A stretch of 64,000 nucleotides of DNA from Pseudomonadales bacterium (lineage in GTDB: Bacteria; Pseudomonadota; Gammaproteobacteria; Pseudomonadales; Azotimanducaceae): contig JANQJA010000016.1 of the NCBI GenBank assembly GCA_028281885.1, forward strand, positions 124,001 to 188,000. The letters are read 5' to 3'. Made by a program: the position numbers and the translations under genes. Below, piece by piece: positions 47,001-56,793 of the stretch. Position 1 is the first letter of the stretch, and each line of letters opens with the position of its first letter. Below the pieces are notes generated by a model. The model was not told where the DNA came from. It searched no databases and was given only the letters and a program-made list of their open reading frames with translations.

Positions 47001-47556
47001 CATGTTCCATGACGGTTTCTACATTTCTGTATGCAGCGGCGCTGAGCTGGACGCGCATTGCATCGATATCAAATCGCTGCCCGACATCCAGGATGAGCGA
47101 GTTGCCGAGCGCGAAACTTCGCGGCGAGATGCGATGCATCAGGGTACTGACAGTGACGACCGCAACACCACTTGTCATGGTGGGTAGTCTGTTCAGCAGG
47201 GACAGCCGATCGGAAATGATGTCCTGATGTGGTGAGAAGCTGTCGTACATCAGCGTTTCCCAGTCCGGGAAGAGATGCGCCTCGAACTCATCGGGAAGGA
47301 AAAAGCCGAGTTCGTTCACGAGGCGTTCCGCTGTAGCGGTATCGGGCATCACAATCAGCGAGAAGTGCGGGTTTTGCATCATCGCGTCGGCAATGGTCAG
47401 TGCCAGTCCGCTGCCTGGCAGATTCGACCAGCGCTGCTGGCTACCCGGGGTTCCCGGTACGGTGTAATGACCTGGTGATATCTTCAAGGGTGGGGAACAG
47501 GGGACGCTATGGAAGGGTCTGAAGGGTACCGGGTTGTACCGGGAACGCAAGGGCAT
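44032..47556 (-). CDS. mfd: transcription-repair coupling factor
   Basis: 1,174 residues. UvrB-homology region at the N-terminus ([20 protein letters not shown]), the RNA-polymerase-interacting block ([21 protein letters not shown]), then the helicase motor. Motor motifs are [20 protein letters not shown] (Walker A), [16 protein letters not shown] (Walker B), and [15 protein letters not shown]; the TRG/regulatory tail follows. It removes stalled RNA polymerase and recruits UvrA. The ATG at 47556 gives a somewhat long N-terminus, so a GTG at about 47505 may be the true start. Confidence 0.97.
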   Translation of the reverse strand: [1174 protein letters not shown]

Positions 47557-47600
47557 GGTCCTGACTGGGCGCTATCACGACGGGCGGTTAGACTCTCTCG

Positions 47601-48659
47601 ATGCGATTGATCATTGTTCTGGCAATATTTCTTCTCGGCACGGTGGTGGGAATCTGGCTCGGTACCTGGGACAACGGGACGCCGGCTACGCGTACTGACA
47701 CCGAGGCGGCCCCCGCCGCGCCTGCGTCTGAACCACCCAAACCCGCACCCGAAAATGTCGCATTGTTGCTGGTGGACCGACATGCCAATGACCTTGAGAG
47801 TTTTCTGCAGGATGCTGCGCAACTGGATCCCGGTCCGCGGTTGCAGGCTTACCAGTTGTATCGTGACGTCAATGGTGGATCTTTCGAGCTGTCCCTGGCT
47901 GAAGCGACGCTTGCACTGGAAACCGGGCGCCCCTCGGTTGCCGTGGATCTTTTGCTGGCGGCAGCATTTGAGTTGAGTAGCGCAGCGCAGGAATCGGTTT
48001 TTGCCGAGGCGCTGGCTGCAGCTGTTGATCAGGAGGCACGACAGTTGCTGGCGGCTGATCGAATCGACGAACTGGATGTCCGTTACGAAGCGATTACGCT
48101 GATGCTGCCGGAGCGGGCCGAGTATTTCCTGAAACTGGGTATCCTGAGATTACAGGCGGGCAACTATGACCAAGCGCTGGCGGTGTTATCCCAGATTCAG
48201 AACCACCACCGCTATGGCGCCAGTGCGAGAGAACTGCTCGAAGATGCGGCAGTGGCGAACCAGCCAGTAGTGACAACCCTTGAACGGCTGGCGCTGACCC
48301 GGCGGGGCGACCAGTTTATTGTCCAGGCGGCACTGGATGCGGGTGAGCAGGTTTCGCTCCTGATAGATACCGGAGCATCCATGTCGGTGATCAGCCAGAG
48401 GAAGTTTGAATCGCTGGGTTATTCGGTCCAGGGTCCGCTCGCGTACTTTTCGACCGCGGGTGGTGTCGTGGAGGCGCCGGTGATGACGCTGCCCGGCTTG
48501 TCCCTGGGTAGTGCCCGGGTGCGGCAGATCGCAGTGGGTGTCCTCGCGGCGGACTTTCCAGAGGATATCGATGGTCTGCTGGGCATGAATTTCCTGCGTC
48601 ATTTTGAGTTCAGGATCGACCAGCAGTCAGGGGAACTGATTCTGGAGTCGCCTCGTTAG
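47601..48659 (+). CDS. membrane-anchored retropepsin-like aspartic protease with TPR-like repeats
   Basis: 352 residues. One N-terminal membrane helix (LIIVLAIFLLGTVVGIWLG) and a Pro/Ala-rich linker lead to helical TPR-like repeats (FLKLGILRLQAGNYDQALAVLSQ). A C-terminal single aspartic-protease unit follows: VSLLIDTGASMSVISQRKF with the DTG catalytic triplet, and DGLLGMNFLRHFEFRID. As with retroviral proteases, two chains must pair to form the active site. Probably periplasmic. It sits between mfd and gap, divergent from mfd by 44 bases. Substrate unknown. Confidence 0.88.
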   Translation: MRLIIVLAIFLLGTVVGIWLGTWDNGTPATRTDTEAAPAAPASEPPKPAPENVALLLVDRHANDLESFLQDAAQLDPGPRLQAYQLYRDVNGGSFELSLAEATLALETGRPSVAVDLLLAAAFELSSAAQESVFAEALAAAVDQEARQLLAADRIDELDVRYEAITLMLPERAEYFLKLGILRLQAGNYDQALAVLSQIQNHHRYGASARELLEDAAVANQPVVTTLERLALTRRGDQFIVQAALDAGEQVSLLIDTGASMSVISQRKFESLGYSVQGPLAYFSTAGGVVEAPVMTLPGLSLGSARVRQIAVGVLAADFPEDIDGLLGMNFLRHFEFRIDQQSGELILESPR

Positions 48660-48690
48660 AAATTTCGCTCGATTGATGGCAAACGATTCG

Positions 48691-48719
48691 TTGCATGGTT
48701 CAGTGCAAAACTCGATAAT
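48691..48719 (+). promoter_or_regulatory. candidate sigma-70 promoter of the GAPDH gene
   Basis: TTGCAT and GATAAT are 17 bases apart, followed by about 90 bases before the GTG start. A GGCCC-ttt-GGGCC hairpin lies in that leader at 48783-48795. The -35 is only a half match. Confidence 0.4.
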
Positions 48720-48817
48720 AGGCGCTTGCGACCGGTGGGGCGGTTTCGCTTGGATAACATGCCCTTAAATCAATACCTTACAGGCCCTTTGGGCCGAAAA
48801 ACTGACAGGAGTGGCCA

Positions 48818-50317
48818 GTGACACGACCCGGCCTAGACGGTGTTTTCGCGGATTGGAAAGAGCGCGAAGCCTTGGCAGAAGCAATGATCCCCATGATTGG
48901 TGGTCTGTATCGACGCAATATCATGCTCTATATCCATGGCGTGCCGCTCTATAACAGCCCGTCTGTCATCGAACTGATGAAGACGCACCGGTTCGTACGT
49001 CAGATCGAACACAATGAGATGTCAGAGTTCGAGACCCATCCGATGATGGAAATTCTCAGCCACCTCGATCTTGGCCCTGCCCATATTGATATCGGCAAAC
49101 TGACGTCCAATTACATGGCAGACGACGAAGGTTTGTCCATGGAGGAATATGTGCGTCGCGAGTGTGCTGACATCATCGGTCGGCATGACACGATTTCACA
49201 TGATCCCATGGACGTTGTGGTCTACGGTTTCGGCCGGATTGGCCGGCTGGTGACACGATTATTGATTGAAAAGACAGGTGGTGGTCAGAACCTGGTACAG
49301 AAGGCTGTTGTGCTGCGAACGCCGAAGGATCCGGTCCTCGACCTCAATCGTCGTGCGAGTCTCCTACGTCGTGACTCTGTTCACGGCAGCTTCAAGGGTA
49401 CGATTCGTGTCGACGAGGAGAATCATGTCCTGATCTGTAACGGTAATGTGGTGAGATTCATCTATGCCGATGATCCAACGGCAATCGATTACACGGAATA
49501 CGGGATTAAAAACGCACTGGTGATCGACAGTACGGGTGCCTGGCGTGATGAAGAGGGGCTGTCGAAACACCTTCAGGCGAAAGGTGTGGCCAAGGTCCTG
49601 CTGACAACGTCCGGTAAGGGTGCGATGAAAAACATCGTATCCGGCGTTAACTCCGACCAGATTACCCCAAACGACAAAATCATCGCCGCCGCTTCCTGTA
49701 CCACCAATGCGATTGTGCCGGTGTTGAAATGCATGAATGACCGGTTTGGTATTGAACATGGTCACATGGAAACGGTTCATGCCTACACCGATGACCAGAA
49801 TCTGCATGACAACATTCACTCCAAGGAGCGCCGAGGCCGGAGTGCTCCGCTCAACATGGTGCTTACTGAGTCGAACGCGACCAGTTCGATTGGCAAGTTA
49901 CTACCGGAGCTGAATGGCAAGCTGACCGGCAATTCGATTCGAGTACCGGTTGCCAACGTCTCGATGGCAATCCTTCACCTGACACTGGCCGCCGATGTCG
50001 ATCGAGAGGAAGTCAACGAATATCTGCGAGAGGTGTCGCTCAACTCGGGTCTGCAACGACAGGTCGGCTTTACGGTATCGAGCGAGGTAGTGTCCTCTGA
50101 CTTTATTGGTGACCGACATGCGGGCATCGTTGATTCTCATGCCACTATCGTTGATGGACCTCATGTGGTCTTGTACGTCTGGTACGACAATGAGTTTGGT
50201 TACACCTGTCAGGTGATTCGTGTGGGACAGAAGATGGCAGGTATCAAGTATCCAATCATCCCGGCTCGACCGTCCACAGAAGTAGAGGTTCCGGCGCAGA
50301 AGCTGAAAACCGCCTGA
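48818..50317 (+). CDS. gap: glyceraldehyde-3-phosphate dehydrogenase with ~130-residue N-terminal extension
   Basis: 499 residues from a GTG start at 48818 (AGGAG 8 bases upstream). Residues about 1-130 precede the usual enzyme and hold no standard domain I can name. The NAD-binding fold starts at MDVVVYGFGRIGRLVTRL; the active-site Cys294 is in ASCTTNAIV and the partner His in HAYTDDQNLHDN. The C-terminus ends WYDNEFGYTCQVIR. The long form resembles the second GAPDH of Pseudomonas. It oxidises glyceraldehyde-3-phosphate; whether it serves glycolysis or gluconeogenesis cannot be told. A strong terminator follows. Confidence 0.95.
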   Translation: MTRPGLDGVFADWKEREALAEAMIPMIGGLYRRNIMLYIHGVPLYNSPSVIELMKTHRFVRQIEHNEMSEFETHPMMEILSHLDLGPAHIDIGKLTSNYMADDEGLSMEEYVRRECADIIGRHDTISHDPMDVVVYGFGRIGRLVTRLLIEKTGGGQNLVQKAVVLRTPKDPVLDLNRRASLLRRDSVHGSFKGTIRVDEENHVLICNGNVVRFIYADDPTAIDYTEYGIKNALVIDSTGAWRDEEGLSKHLQAKGVAKVLLTTSGKGAMKNIVSGVNSDQITPNDKIIAAASCTTNAIVPVLKCMNDRFGIEHGHMETVHAYTDDQNLHDNIHSKERRGRSAPLNMVLTESNATSSIGKLLPELNGKLTGNSIRVPVANVSMAILHLTLAADVDREEVNEYLREVSLNSGLQRQVGFTVSSEVVSSDFIGDRHAGIVDSHATIVDGPHVVLYVWYDNEFGYTCQVIRVGQKMAGIKYPIIPARPSTEVEVPAQKLKTA

Positions 50318-50334
50318 CTCGATCGGTGAGGCTG

Positions 50335-50363
50335 AAAAGCCCGCTTCCAGGCGGGCTTTTTCT
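50335..50363 (+). terminator. rho-independent terminator after gap
   Basis: Perfect 10-base stem AAAAGCCCGC / GCGGGCTTTT with a 6-base loop, then a T-run, starting 18 bases past the gap stop. Confidence 0.9.
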
Positions 50364-50545
50364 GATTGTGTTACGCAAAAATCCTTTGTATTTAGGGGCT
50401 CTCCGGTAGATTCTGCTGCGCTATCTCACTATAATGGCGCCCGGTTTTTCGGGCATTTTTTCCCGTTGCAGCTCGTTCTCGTGGTGGCATATCCAGTGCA
50501 TTGTCGTCGCGCGACCTCTCTGGCCAGTTGTAGTTTGGATAGCTA
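50364..50545 (+). other. nqr upstream region
   Basis: 182 bases holding the second hairpin and a TATAAT at 50430-50435 without a good -35 partner. This must hold the nqr promoter, but I cannot place it with confidence. Confidence 0.4.
50439..50461 (+). terminator. second terminator-like hairpin in the nqr leader
   Basis: GCCCG - 6-base loop - CGGGC followed by A and six T. It lies 85 bases before nqrA. It could be a back-up terminator for gap or an attenuator for nqr if the promoter is further upstream. Confidence 0.55.
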
Positions 50546-51889
50546 ATGATTAGGACGAAACGAGGGCTCACCCTGCCGATTGCCGGGGGCCCGGAGCAGG
50601 CCGTCTATGACGGACAGGCTCCACGTAGTGTGGCGCTGTTGGGTTATGACTACCCCGGTCTCAAACCGACGATGGAAGTCAAGGAAGGTGACAGGGTCAA
50701 GGCCGGGCAGCTGGTCTTTACTGACAAAAAGACGCCGGGCATCAAATTTGCCGCACCGGCCACTGGCACGGTGGCAGCCATTAATCGCGGTGCGCGACGC
50801 GCATTTCTTTCCCTGGTCATCGATCTTGAAGAGGGTGACGAACTCACCTTTGAGCAGTTTGATGATGCCAGTCTCGATACCCTGCCTCGGGATAAGGTCG
50901 TTGCCCAGTTGATTGATTCCGGTGAGTGGACCGCGCTTCGCAAGCGGCCCTTTGCCAAGGTACCGGCGCCAGACGATGTGCCGGATCACATCTTCGTTAA
51001 TGCGATGGACACCCGGCCGCTGTCAGCGGATCCGAGTATTTTTATCAGCGAACACGGGGCTGCGTTTCGTGCCGGTCTGCAGGTCATGCTGCGACTGACT
51101 GAAGGACAGGTCTATGTCTGCGCGGCAACCGGCGCGGACATCCCGATGACAGATGACACGAGGCTGCGCCGTGAGGCATTCAGCGGCCCCCATCCCGCGG
51201 GACTCACGGGTACACACATTCATTTCCTGGCACCGGTCAGTACCCAGCGGTCGGTGTGGCATCTGGATTATCAGAATCTGATCGCGATTGGTTATCTGTT
51301 TCAGACCGGGCGTCTATTCCATGATCGCATTGTTTCTCTGGCCGGGCCGGCGGTAGAAAAGCCGCGTCTTATCAGGACGCGCAGGGGTGCGAGTACGGTC
51401 GAGATGACGGCGGGAGAGCTGATCGAAGGCAATCACCGGGTGATATCGGGTTCAGTGCTGGATGGCCGTATTGCAGCGGGCGGCAATGCCTACCTCGGCC
51501 GTTATCACAATCAGGTATCCGTGTTGCGGGAGGGAACAGATCGGGAATTTCTTGGTTTTGCCGCTCCCGGTTTTAACAAACATTCCGTCACGCGGCTGTT
51601 CGCCTCTGCCTTCGCGCGAGTGAAGCCTCTTGCGCTGACCACCAGCACGGAGGGCAGTGAGCGGGCCATGGTTCCGATCGGCAGTTACGAGGAAGTGATG
51701 CCACTCGACATTCTGCCCACCCAGCTGTTGCGGGCGCTGCTGGTCGAAGACATTGATACGGCCATCGAACTTGGCTGTCTGGAACTGGATGAGGAGGATC
51801 TGGCGCTGTGTACCTATGTGTGTCCCGGCAAGTACGAATACGGACCGTACCTGCGGGAGATGTTGTCGCGCATCGAGGTGGAGGGCTAG
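50546..51889 (+). CDS. nqrA: Na+-translocating NADH:quinone reductase subunit A
   Basis: 447 residues: [49 protein letters not shown] at the start, the [13 protein letters not shown] lipoyl-like block, and a C-terminal [15 protein letters not shown] segment. It is the peripheral cytosolic subunit involved in quinone binding. First of six genes in the standard order. Confidence 0.96.
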   Translation: MIRTKRGLTLPIAGGPEQAVYDGQAPRSVALLGYDYPGLKPTMEVKEGDRVKAGQLVFTDKKTPGIKFAAPATGTVAAINRGARRAFLSLVIDLEEGDELTFEQFDDASLDTLPRDKVVAQLIDSGEWTALRKRPFAKVPAPDDVPDHIFVNAMDTRPLSADPSIFISEHGAAFRAGLQVMLRLTEGQVYVCAATGADIPMTDDTRLRREAFSGPHPAGLTGTHIHFLAPVSTQRSVWHLDYQNLIAIGYLFQTGRLFHDRIVSLAGPAVEKPRLIRTRRGASTVEMTAGELIEGNHRVISGSVLDGRIAAGGNAYLGRYHNQVSVLREGTDREFLGFAAPGFNKHSVTRLFASAFARVKPLALTTSTEGSERAMVPIGSYEEVMPLDILPTQLLRALLVEDIDTAIELGCLELDEEDLALCTYVCPGKYEYGPYLREMLSRIEVEG

Positions 51890-51893
51890 CGCT

Positions 51894-53102
51894 ATGACTC
51901 TACGAGATTATCTGGATCGGATTGAGCCGCAGTTTCAGGAAGGCGGGCGGTTTGAAAAGTTTTACGCCGTCTATGAAGCCGTCGACACGATTCTGTATAC
52001 GCCAGGACAAGTGACGGCGGGTGCCTCGCACGTCCGAGATGCGGTCGATCTGAAGCGCATTATGACAACGGTATGGCTATGTGCCTGGGTGCCGATGTTT
52101 GCCGGCATGTACTTCGTCGGAGCGCAGGCGCTGGGCGCGATGGACGCCATGGGCGTCGAATCACTGGCGGGTTGGCGCGGCTGGGTCGTAGAAGTATTGG
52201 CGGGATATGACCCCGCGAGCCTGTGGCATTGTCTGGTTTACGGCGCGGTGTTTTTCATTCCAATCTACGTCGTGACCTTTGCCGTTGGTGCGTTCTGGGA
52301 AATCACCTTCGCTACCGTGCGAGGGCATGAGATTAATGAAGGCTTTTTTGTCACGTCCATCCTTTTTGCACTCACGATGCCTGCCACGATCCCGTTGTGG
52401 CAGGTTGCACTCGGTATCTCGTTTGGCATTGTCATTGGTAAGGAGATTTTTGGCGGGACCGGCAAGAACTTTCTTAACCCGGCGCTGACGGGGCGGGCCT
52501 TTCTCTACTTTGCCTATCCTGCCCAGTCTTCGGGTGACAGCGTCTGGACCGCGGTCGATGGTTTCAGCGGCGCGACGCCCCTTGGCATAGCGGCAGCCGA
52601 AGGGATTGCCGGCGTCACGGCAAGCGGTATTGAGTGGATGGATGCCTTTATCGGTAATATCCAGGGGACTGTTGGCGGTACTTCGACGGTTGCCTGCATG
52701 ATCGGGCTTGCGTTGTTGCTGATTACCAAGGTGGCGTCTTACAGGATCGTGGTTGGCGTGATACTTGGCATGGTCGGGATGTCCACGCTCTTTAACTGGA
52801 TTGGATCGGATACCAATCCGATGTTCTCCATGCCATGGTATTGGCACTTTGTGCTGGGTGGATTTGCTTTTGGCTTGACCTATATGGCGACAGAGCCGGT
52901 GTCCGCGGCGATGACCAACACCGGCAAGTGGATCTACGGCGCACTGATTGGTGTTCTGACTGTCGTCATACGGGTGGTAAACCCTGCTTTCCCGGAGGGC
53001 ATTATGCTGGCGATTTTGTTTACCAATCTCTTGGCGCCCCTGATTGACTGGGGAGTCGTTCGCGCCAATGTCAGAAGGAGGGTTGCTCGCGGTGGCCTAT
53101 AA
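51894..53102 (+). CDS. nqrB: Na+-NQR subunit B
   Basis: 402 residues from the ATG at 51894, four bases past the nqrA stop; the open frame starts earlier inside nqrA. Multi-helix membrane protein (about 8-10 helices). FMN is bound through the Thr of [31 protein letters not shown] is typical. It carries part of the sodium and electron path. Overlaps nqrC by 11 bases. Confidence 0.96.
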   Translation: MTLRDYLDRIEPQFQEGGRFEKFYAVYEAVDTILYTPGQVTAGASHVRDAVDLKRIMTTVWLCAWVPMFAGMYFVGAQALGAMDAMGVESLAGWRGWVVEVLAGYDPASLWHCLVYGAVFFIPIYVVTFAVGAFWEITFATVRGHEINEGFFVTSILFALTMPATIPLWQVALGISFGIVIGKEIFGGTGKNFLNPALTGRAFLYFAYPAQSSGDSVWTAVDGFSGATPLGIAAAEGIAGVTASGIEWMDAFIGNIQGTVGGTSTVACMIGLALLLITKVASYRIVVGVILGMVGMSTLFNWIGSDTNPMFSMPWYWHFVLGGFAFGLTYMATEPVSAAMTNTGKWIYGALIGVLTVVIRVVNPAFPEGIMLAILFTNLLAPLIDWGVVRANVRRRVARGGL

Positions 53103-53910
53103 CAAGGATTCCATGCAGAACATACTGGTGGTTGCAGTAGGCATTTGCCTTGTTGCATCGATCGTCGTGTCTTCGACGGCAGTTTTCCTCAAGCCAACTC
53201 GTGTCGCCAATCAGGAGGCAGATCGCTTCAAGAATATTCTGGTGGCGGCCGGGCTTTATGTCGAAGGGCAGACGCCGTCCGGTGACGTTCAGGAAATCTT
53301 CTCGCAGTTCGAGGCTCGTCTGGTGGACTTGGAAGAGCATCGAATTCTGACTGCCGAACAGGCCGCCGCCGAAGGTATTGATGTCAATTCCTATAACCAG
53401 CGTTCCGCAGCCAAGGACCCGGCATTATCCAAGAGTATTCCGCGACAGGACGATATTGCATCCATTGGGCGTCGTGCCCGCTACAGTGTCATTTACCTGC
53501 TTGCTGACGAGAATGGCAGGCTGGACAAGGTCGTATTGCCGGTTCATGGCTACGGACTCTGGTCGACGTTATATGGTTTCCTGGCGCTTGAAGAAGACCT
53601 GAATACCGTGGTTGGTATTACTTTCTATGAGCAGAAGGAAACTGCAGGCCTTGGCGGAGAAGTGGATAACCCCAAATGGAAGGCGTTGTGGCAAGGTAAG
53701 GAAATTTATGACAACGGCGAAGTCGCCCTGCAGGTTATCAAAGGAGTTGTCGAACCGGGGGCCCATCATGCTGAACACAAGATTGATGGTCTGTCCGGTG
53801 CAACGCTGACCAGCGTGGGCGTTCAGAACCTCGTTCGTTACTGGCTTGGGGACGAAGGATTCGGACCTGTGCTGAAACAACTTGATACGCAACTGGTCGG
53901 AGCGATTTAA
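53092..53910 (+). CDS. nqrC: Na+-NQR subunit C
   Basis: 272 residues from a GTG at 53092, chosen because AAGGAGGG lies 9 bases upstream and the family begins xANNKDSxxxTLLV (here [13 protein letters not shown]); an ATG at 53068 is the alternative. One membrane helix, then a periplasmic domain. The covalent FMN site is [12 protein letters not shown]. Electron carrier between NqrF/NqrD-E and NqrB. Confidence 0.95.
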   Translation: MAYNKDSMQNILVVAVGICLVASIVVSSTAVFLKPTRVANQEADRFKNILVAAGLYVEGQTPSGDVQEIFSQFEARLVDLEEHRILTAEQAAAEGIDVNSYNQRSAAKDPALSKSIPRQDDIASIGRRARYSVIYLLADENGRLDKVVLPVHGYGLWSTLYGFLALEEDLNTVVGITFYEQKETAGLGGEVDNPKWKALWQGKEIYDNGEVALQVIKGVVEPGAHHAEHKIDGLSGATLTSVGVQNLVRYWLGDEGFGPVLKQLDTQLVGAI

Positions 53911-53912
53911 CC

Positions 53913-54584
<672 letters not shown>

Positions 54585-54596
54585 GGGGAGGCTGAC

Positions 54597-55205
54597 ATGG
54601 AACAGTATCTCGCGCTCTTTATCCGGGCCGTGTTCATCGAGAACATGGCGCTGGCTTTCTTCCTGGGTATGTGTACGTTCATCGCGATTTCCAAGAAGAT
54701 CGAAACCGCCATTGGGCTTGGCATTGCGGTTATTGTTGTGCTGGCGATCACCGTGCCCGTGAATAATCTGATTTTCGCGTATCTGCTAAAAGATGGTGCC
54801 CTGGCCTGGGCCGGATTACCGAATGTCGATCTCAGTTTTCTCGGGTATCTTTCTTACATCGGTGTTATCGCGGCCATGGTTCAGATTCTTGAGATGTTTC
54901 TGGATAAGTTCGTTCCTGCGCTCTATAACGCGCTGGGAGTCTTCCTGCCGCTGATTACGGTGAACTGCGCGATTCTGGGCGCCTCGCTGTTCATGGTGAA
55001 CCGAGACTATGCGTTCGGTGAGAGTGTTGTGTACGGCCTGGGGGCAGGTGTCGGCTGGGCGCTGGCGATTGTCATGCTGGCCGGTATTCGCGAGAAACTG
55101 AAGTATTCCGATATTCCTGAAGGTCTGCGTGGCCTTGGGATCACTTTTATGACGGTTGGTCTGATGTCACTCGGCTTTATGTCGTTTGGCGGTATTTCAC
55201 TTTAA
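54597..55205 (+). CDS. nqrE: Na+-NQR subunit E
   Basis: 202 residues with GGGGAGG upstream; six membrane helices including [25 protein letters not shown] and [16 protein letters not shown], which carries the iron-centre Cys. Homologous to NqrD in inverted topology. Starts 12 bases after nqrD. Confidence 0.96.
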   Translation: MEQYLALFIRAVFIENMALAFFLGMCTFIAISKKIETAIGLGIAVIVVLAITVPVNNLIFAYLLKDGALAWAGLPNVDLSFLGYLSYIGVIAAMVQILEMFLDKFVPALYNALGVFLPLITVNCAILGASLFMVNRDYAFGESVVYGLGAGVGWALAIVMLAGIREKLKYSDIPEGLRGLGITFMTVGLMSLGFMSFGGISL

Positions 55206-55223
55206 TTCAACAGCGACACAGGT

Positions 55224-56447
55224 ATGGGTACTGAAATACTACTCGGCGTTTCCATGTTTACCGGCGTCATCATGGCGCTGGTTTTCATCATTCTTTTTGC
55301 CCGCAAGCAGTTTGTGAGTAGTGGTGACGTCACGATCGAGATTAATGGTGATCCGGAAAGATCGTTAACGACCAAAGCGGGAGGCAAGCTCCTCGGAACG
55401 CTGGCGGACGCAGGCATCTTTTTGTCGAGTGCCTGCGGGGGTGGTGGCACTTGTGGCCAGTGCAAGTGCAGGGTGCTGGACGGCGGCGGATCGATGTTGT
55501 CCACCGAAGCGGGCCACTTTACCCGTGGTGAGGCGCGAGACGGGTGGCGCTTATCCTGTCAGACGGCGGTCAAGCAGGACATGAAAATCGAAGTGCCGGC
55601 CGAATTCTTCGGCGTCAAGCGCTGGGAGTGCGAGGTCATTTCCAATGACAACGTGGCGACTTTTATCAAAGAGCTTGTGCTGAAGCTGCCGGAAGGTGAG
55701 GAAGTCGACTTCAGGGCCGGTGGTTACGTGCAGTTTGAAATACCACCCTATGAAATGGATTACACCGAGATTGATGTGGCTGACGAGTACCGCGGCGACT
55801 GGGAGAAGTTCGGTGTGTTTGGCCATCACTCAAAGGTCGATGAGACGACGATTCGAGCCTATTCGATGGCGAACTATCCCGAAGAAAAAGGGATCATGAA
55901 GTTCAACATCAGAATTGCTTCACCGCCACCAGGTACGGACTTCCCGCCGGGCAAGATGTCGTCATACCTGTTTACCAAGAAGCCCGGCGACAAGGTGACG
56001 ATTTTCGGACCCTTTGGCGAGTTCTTTGCCAAGGAGACCGGCGCAGAGATGGTATTTGTTGGCGGCGGTGCTGGTATGGCGCCAATGCGTGCACATATCT
56101 TTGATCAGCTGTTGAGAATCAAGACCGACCGCAAGATCTCGTTCTGGTACGGCGGCCGTAATCAGCGCGAGCTGTTCTACGTTGATGAATTCGACAAGCT
56201 GGCATCAGAACACGACAACTTTGACTGGCATGTGGCCCTTTCGGATCAGAACATCGAAGGCTGGACCGGGTATACAGGCTTCATTCACAACGTGTTGTAT
56301 GACAATTATCTGAAAGATCATCCGGCGCCCGAGGATTGTGAGTTTTACATGTGTGGACCGCCGATGATGAATGCGGCCGTGATCCAGATGCTTGAAGATC
56401 TTGGCGTCGAGCGAGAGAACATCATGCTCGACGACTTCGGAGGGTAA
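55224..56447 (+). CDS. nqrF: Na+-NQR subunit F (NADH-oxidising, FAD and [2Fe-2S])
   Basis: 407 residues. N-terminal membrane helix ([19 protein letters not shown]), a ferredoxin domain with [18 protein letters not shown] as the [2Fe-2S] site, and a ferredoxin-reductase domain with RAYSMANYP (FAD). It ends with [16 protein letters not shown] and [17 protein letters not shown] (NADH). This is the electron entry point of the complex. The operon ends here: neither an apbE flavin-transferase gene nor nqrM follows; a repeat block does. Confidence 0.97.
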   Translation: MGTEILLGVSMFTGVIMALVFIILFARKQFVSSGDVTIEINGDPERSLTTKAGGKLLGTLADAGIFLSSACGGGGTCGQCKCRVLDGGGSMLSTEAGHFTRGEARDGWRLSCQTAVKQDMKIEVPAEFFGVKRWECEVISNDNVATFIKELVLKLPEGEEVDFRAGGYVQFEIPPYEMDYTEIDVADEYRGDWEKFGVFGHHSKVDETTIRAYSMANYPEEKGIMKFNIRIASPPPGTDFPPGKMSSYLFTKKPGDKVTIFGPFGEFFAKETGAEMVFVGGGAGMAPMRAHIFDQLLRIKTDRKISFWYGGRNQRELFYVDEFDKLASEHDNFDWHVALSDQNIEGWTGYTGFIHNVLYDNYLKDHPAPEDCEFYMCGPPMMNAAVIQMLEDLGVERENIMLDDFGG

Positions 56448-56793
56448 ATCGCCAGAGGCGATTTACGGGCGAGCAGCGAGGCCCTCTGCGGCCGAGCGTT
56501 GACGCGAGCCCTGGGGTTCGATCAAGGTCACATATGTATCGCCAGGGATGGCGATCACAAACTCGATTCAAAGTTTTTTGGCTAGGGGCGGTTTACGCCG
56601 CTGAAGCCTCCGCGGCCCGGCCGAGCCTTCCGCGGCTCGGCGTTGAATCAGCGGCCGGTGCACGAAACGAGTCCCATCGTTTCGCCACGGATGGCAGTCA
56701 CATACCCTGATTAACCTTATCTTTGAAGGCGATTTACGGGCGAGCAGCCTGCGCGGCCCGACGAGGCCCTCTGCGGCTCGGCGTTGAATCACA
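56448..56793. repeat. non-coding block of degenerate GC-rich repeats and hairpins
   Basis: 346 bases without a credible gene. Three copies of a roughly 50-65-base unit lie at 56456-56502, 56584-56650 and 56726-56791. Copies 1 and 3 share GGCGATTTACGGGCGAGCAG and a 16-base CGAGGCCCTCTGCGGC; all end in a (C)GCGTTGA(ATCA) tail. Copy 2 has a perfect CCGAGCC/GGCTCGG hairpin (56621-56640). A second short element, ATCGCCA-GGGA-TGGCGAT (56538-56555), has a weaker copy near 56684. They look like REP/intergenic mosaic elements. A short reading frame through them translates the repeats and is not a gene. Confidence 0.75.

Noticed and set aside
50430..50435. TATAAT as an nqr promoter
   Set aside because: No acceptable -35 hexamer at 16-18 bases, and the start point would fall inside the second hairpin.
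56456..56791. Possible CRISPR array
   Set aside because: Only three unequal, degenerate copies with internal hairpins, irregular spacing and no cas genes.
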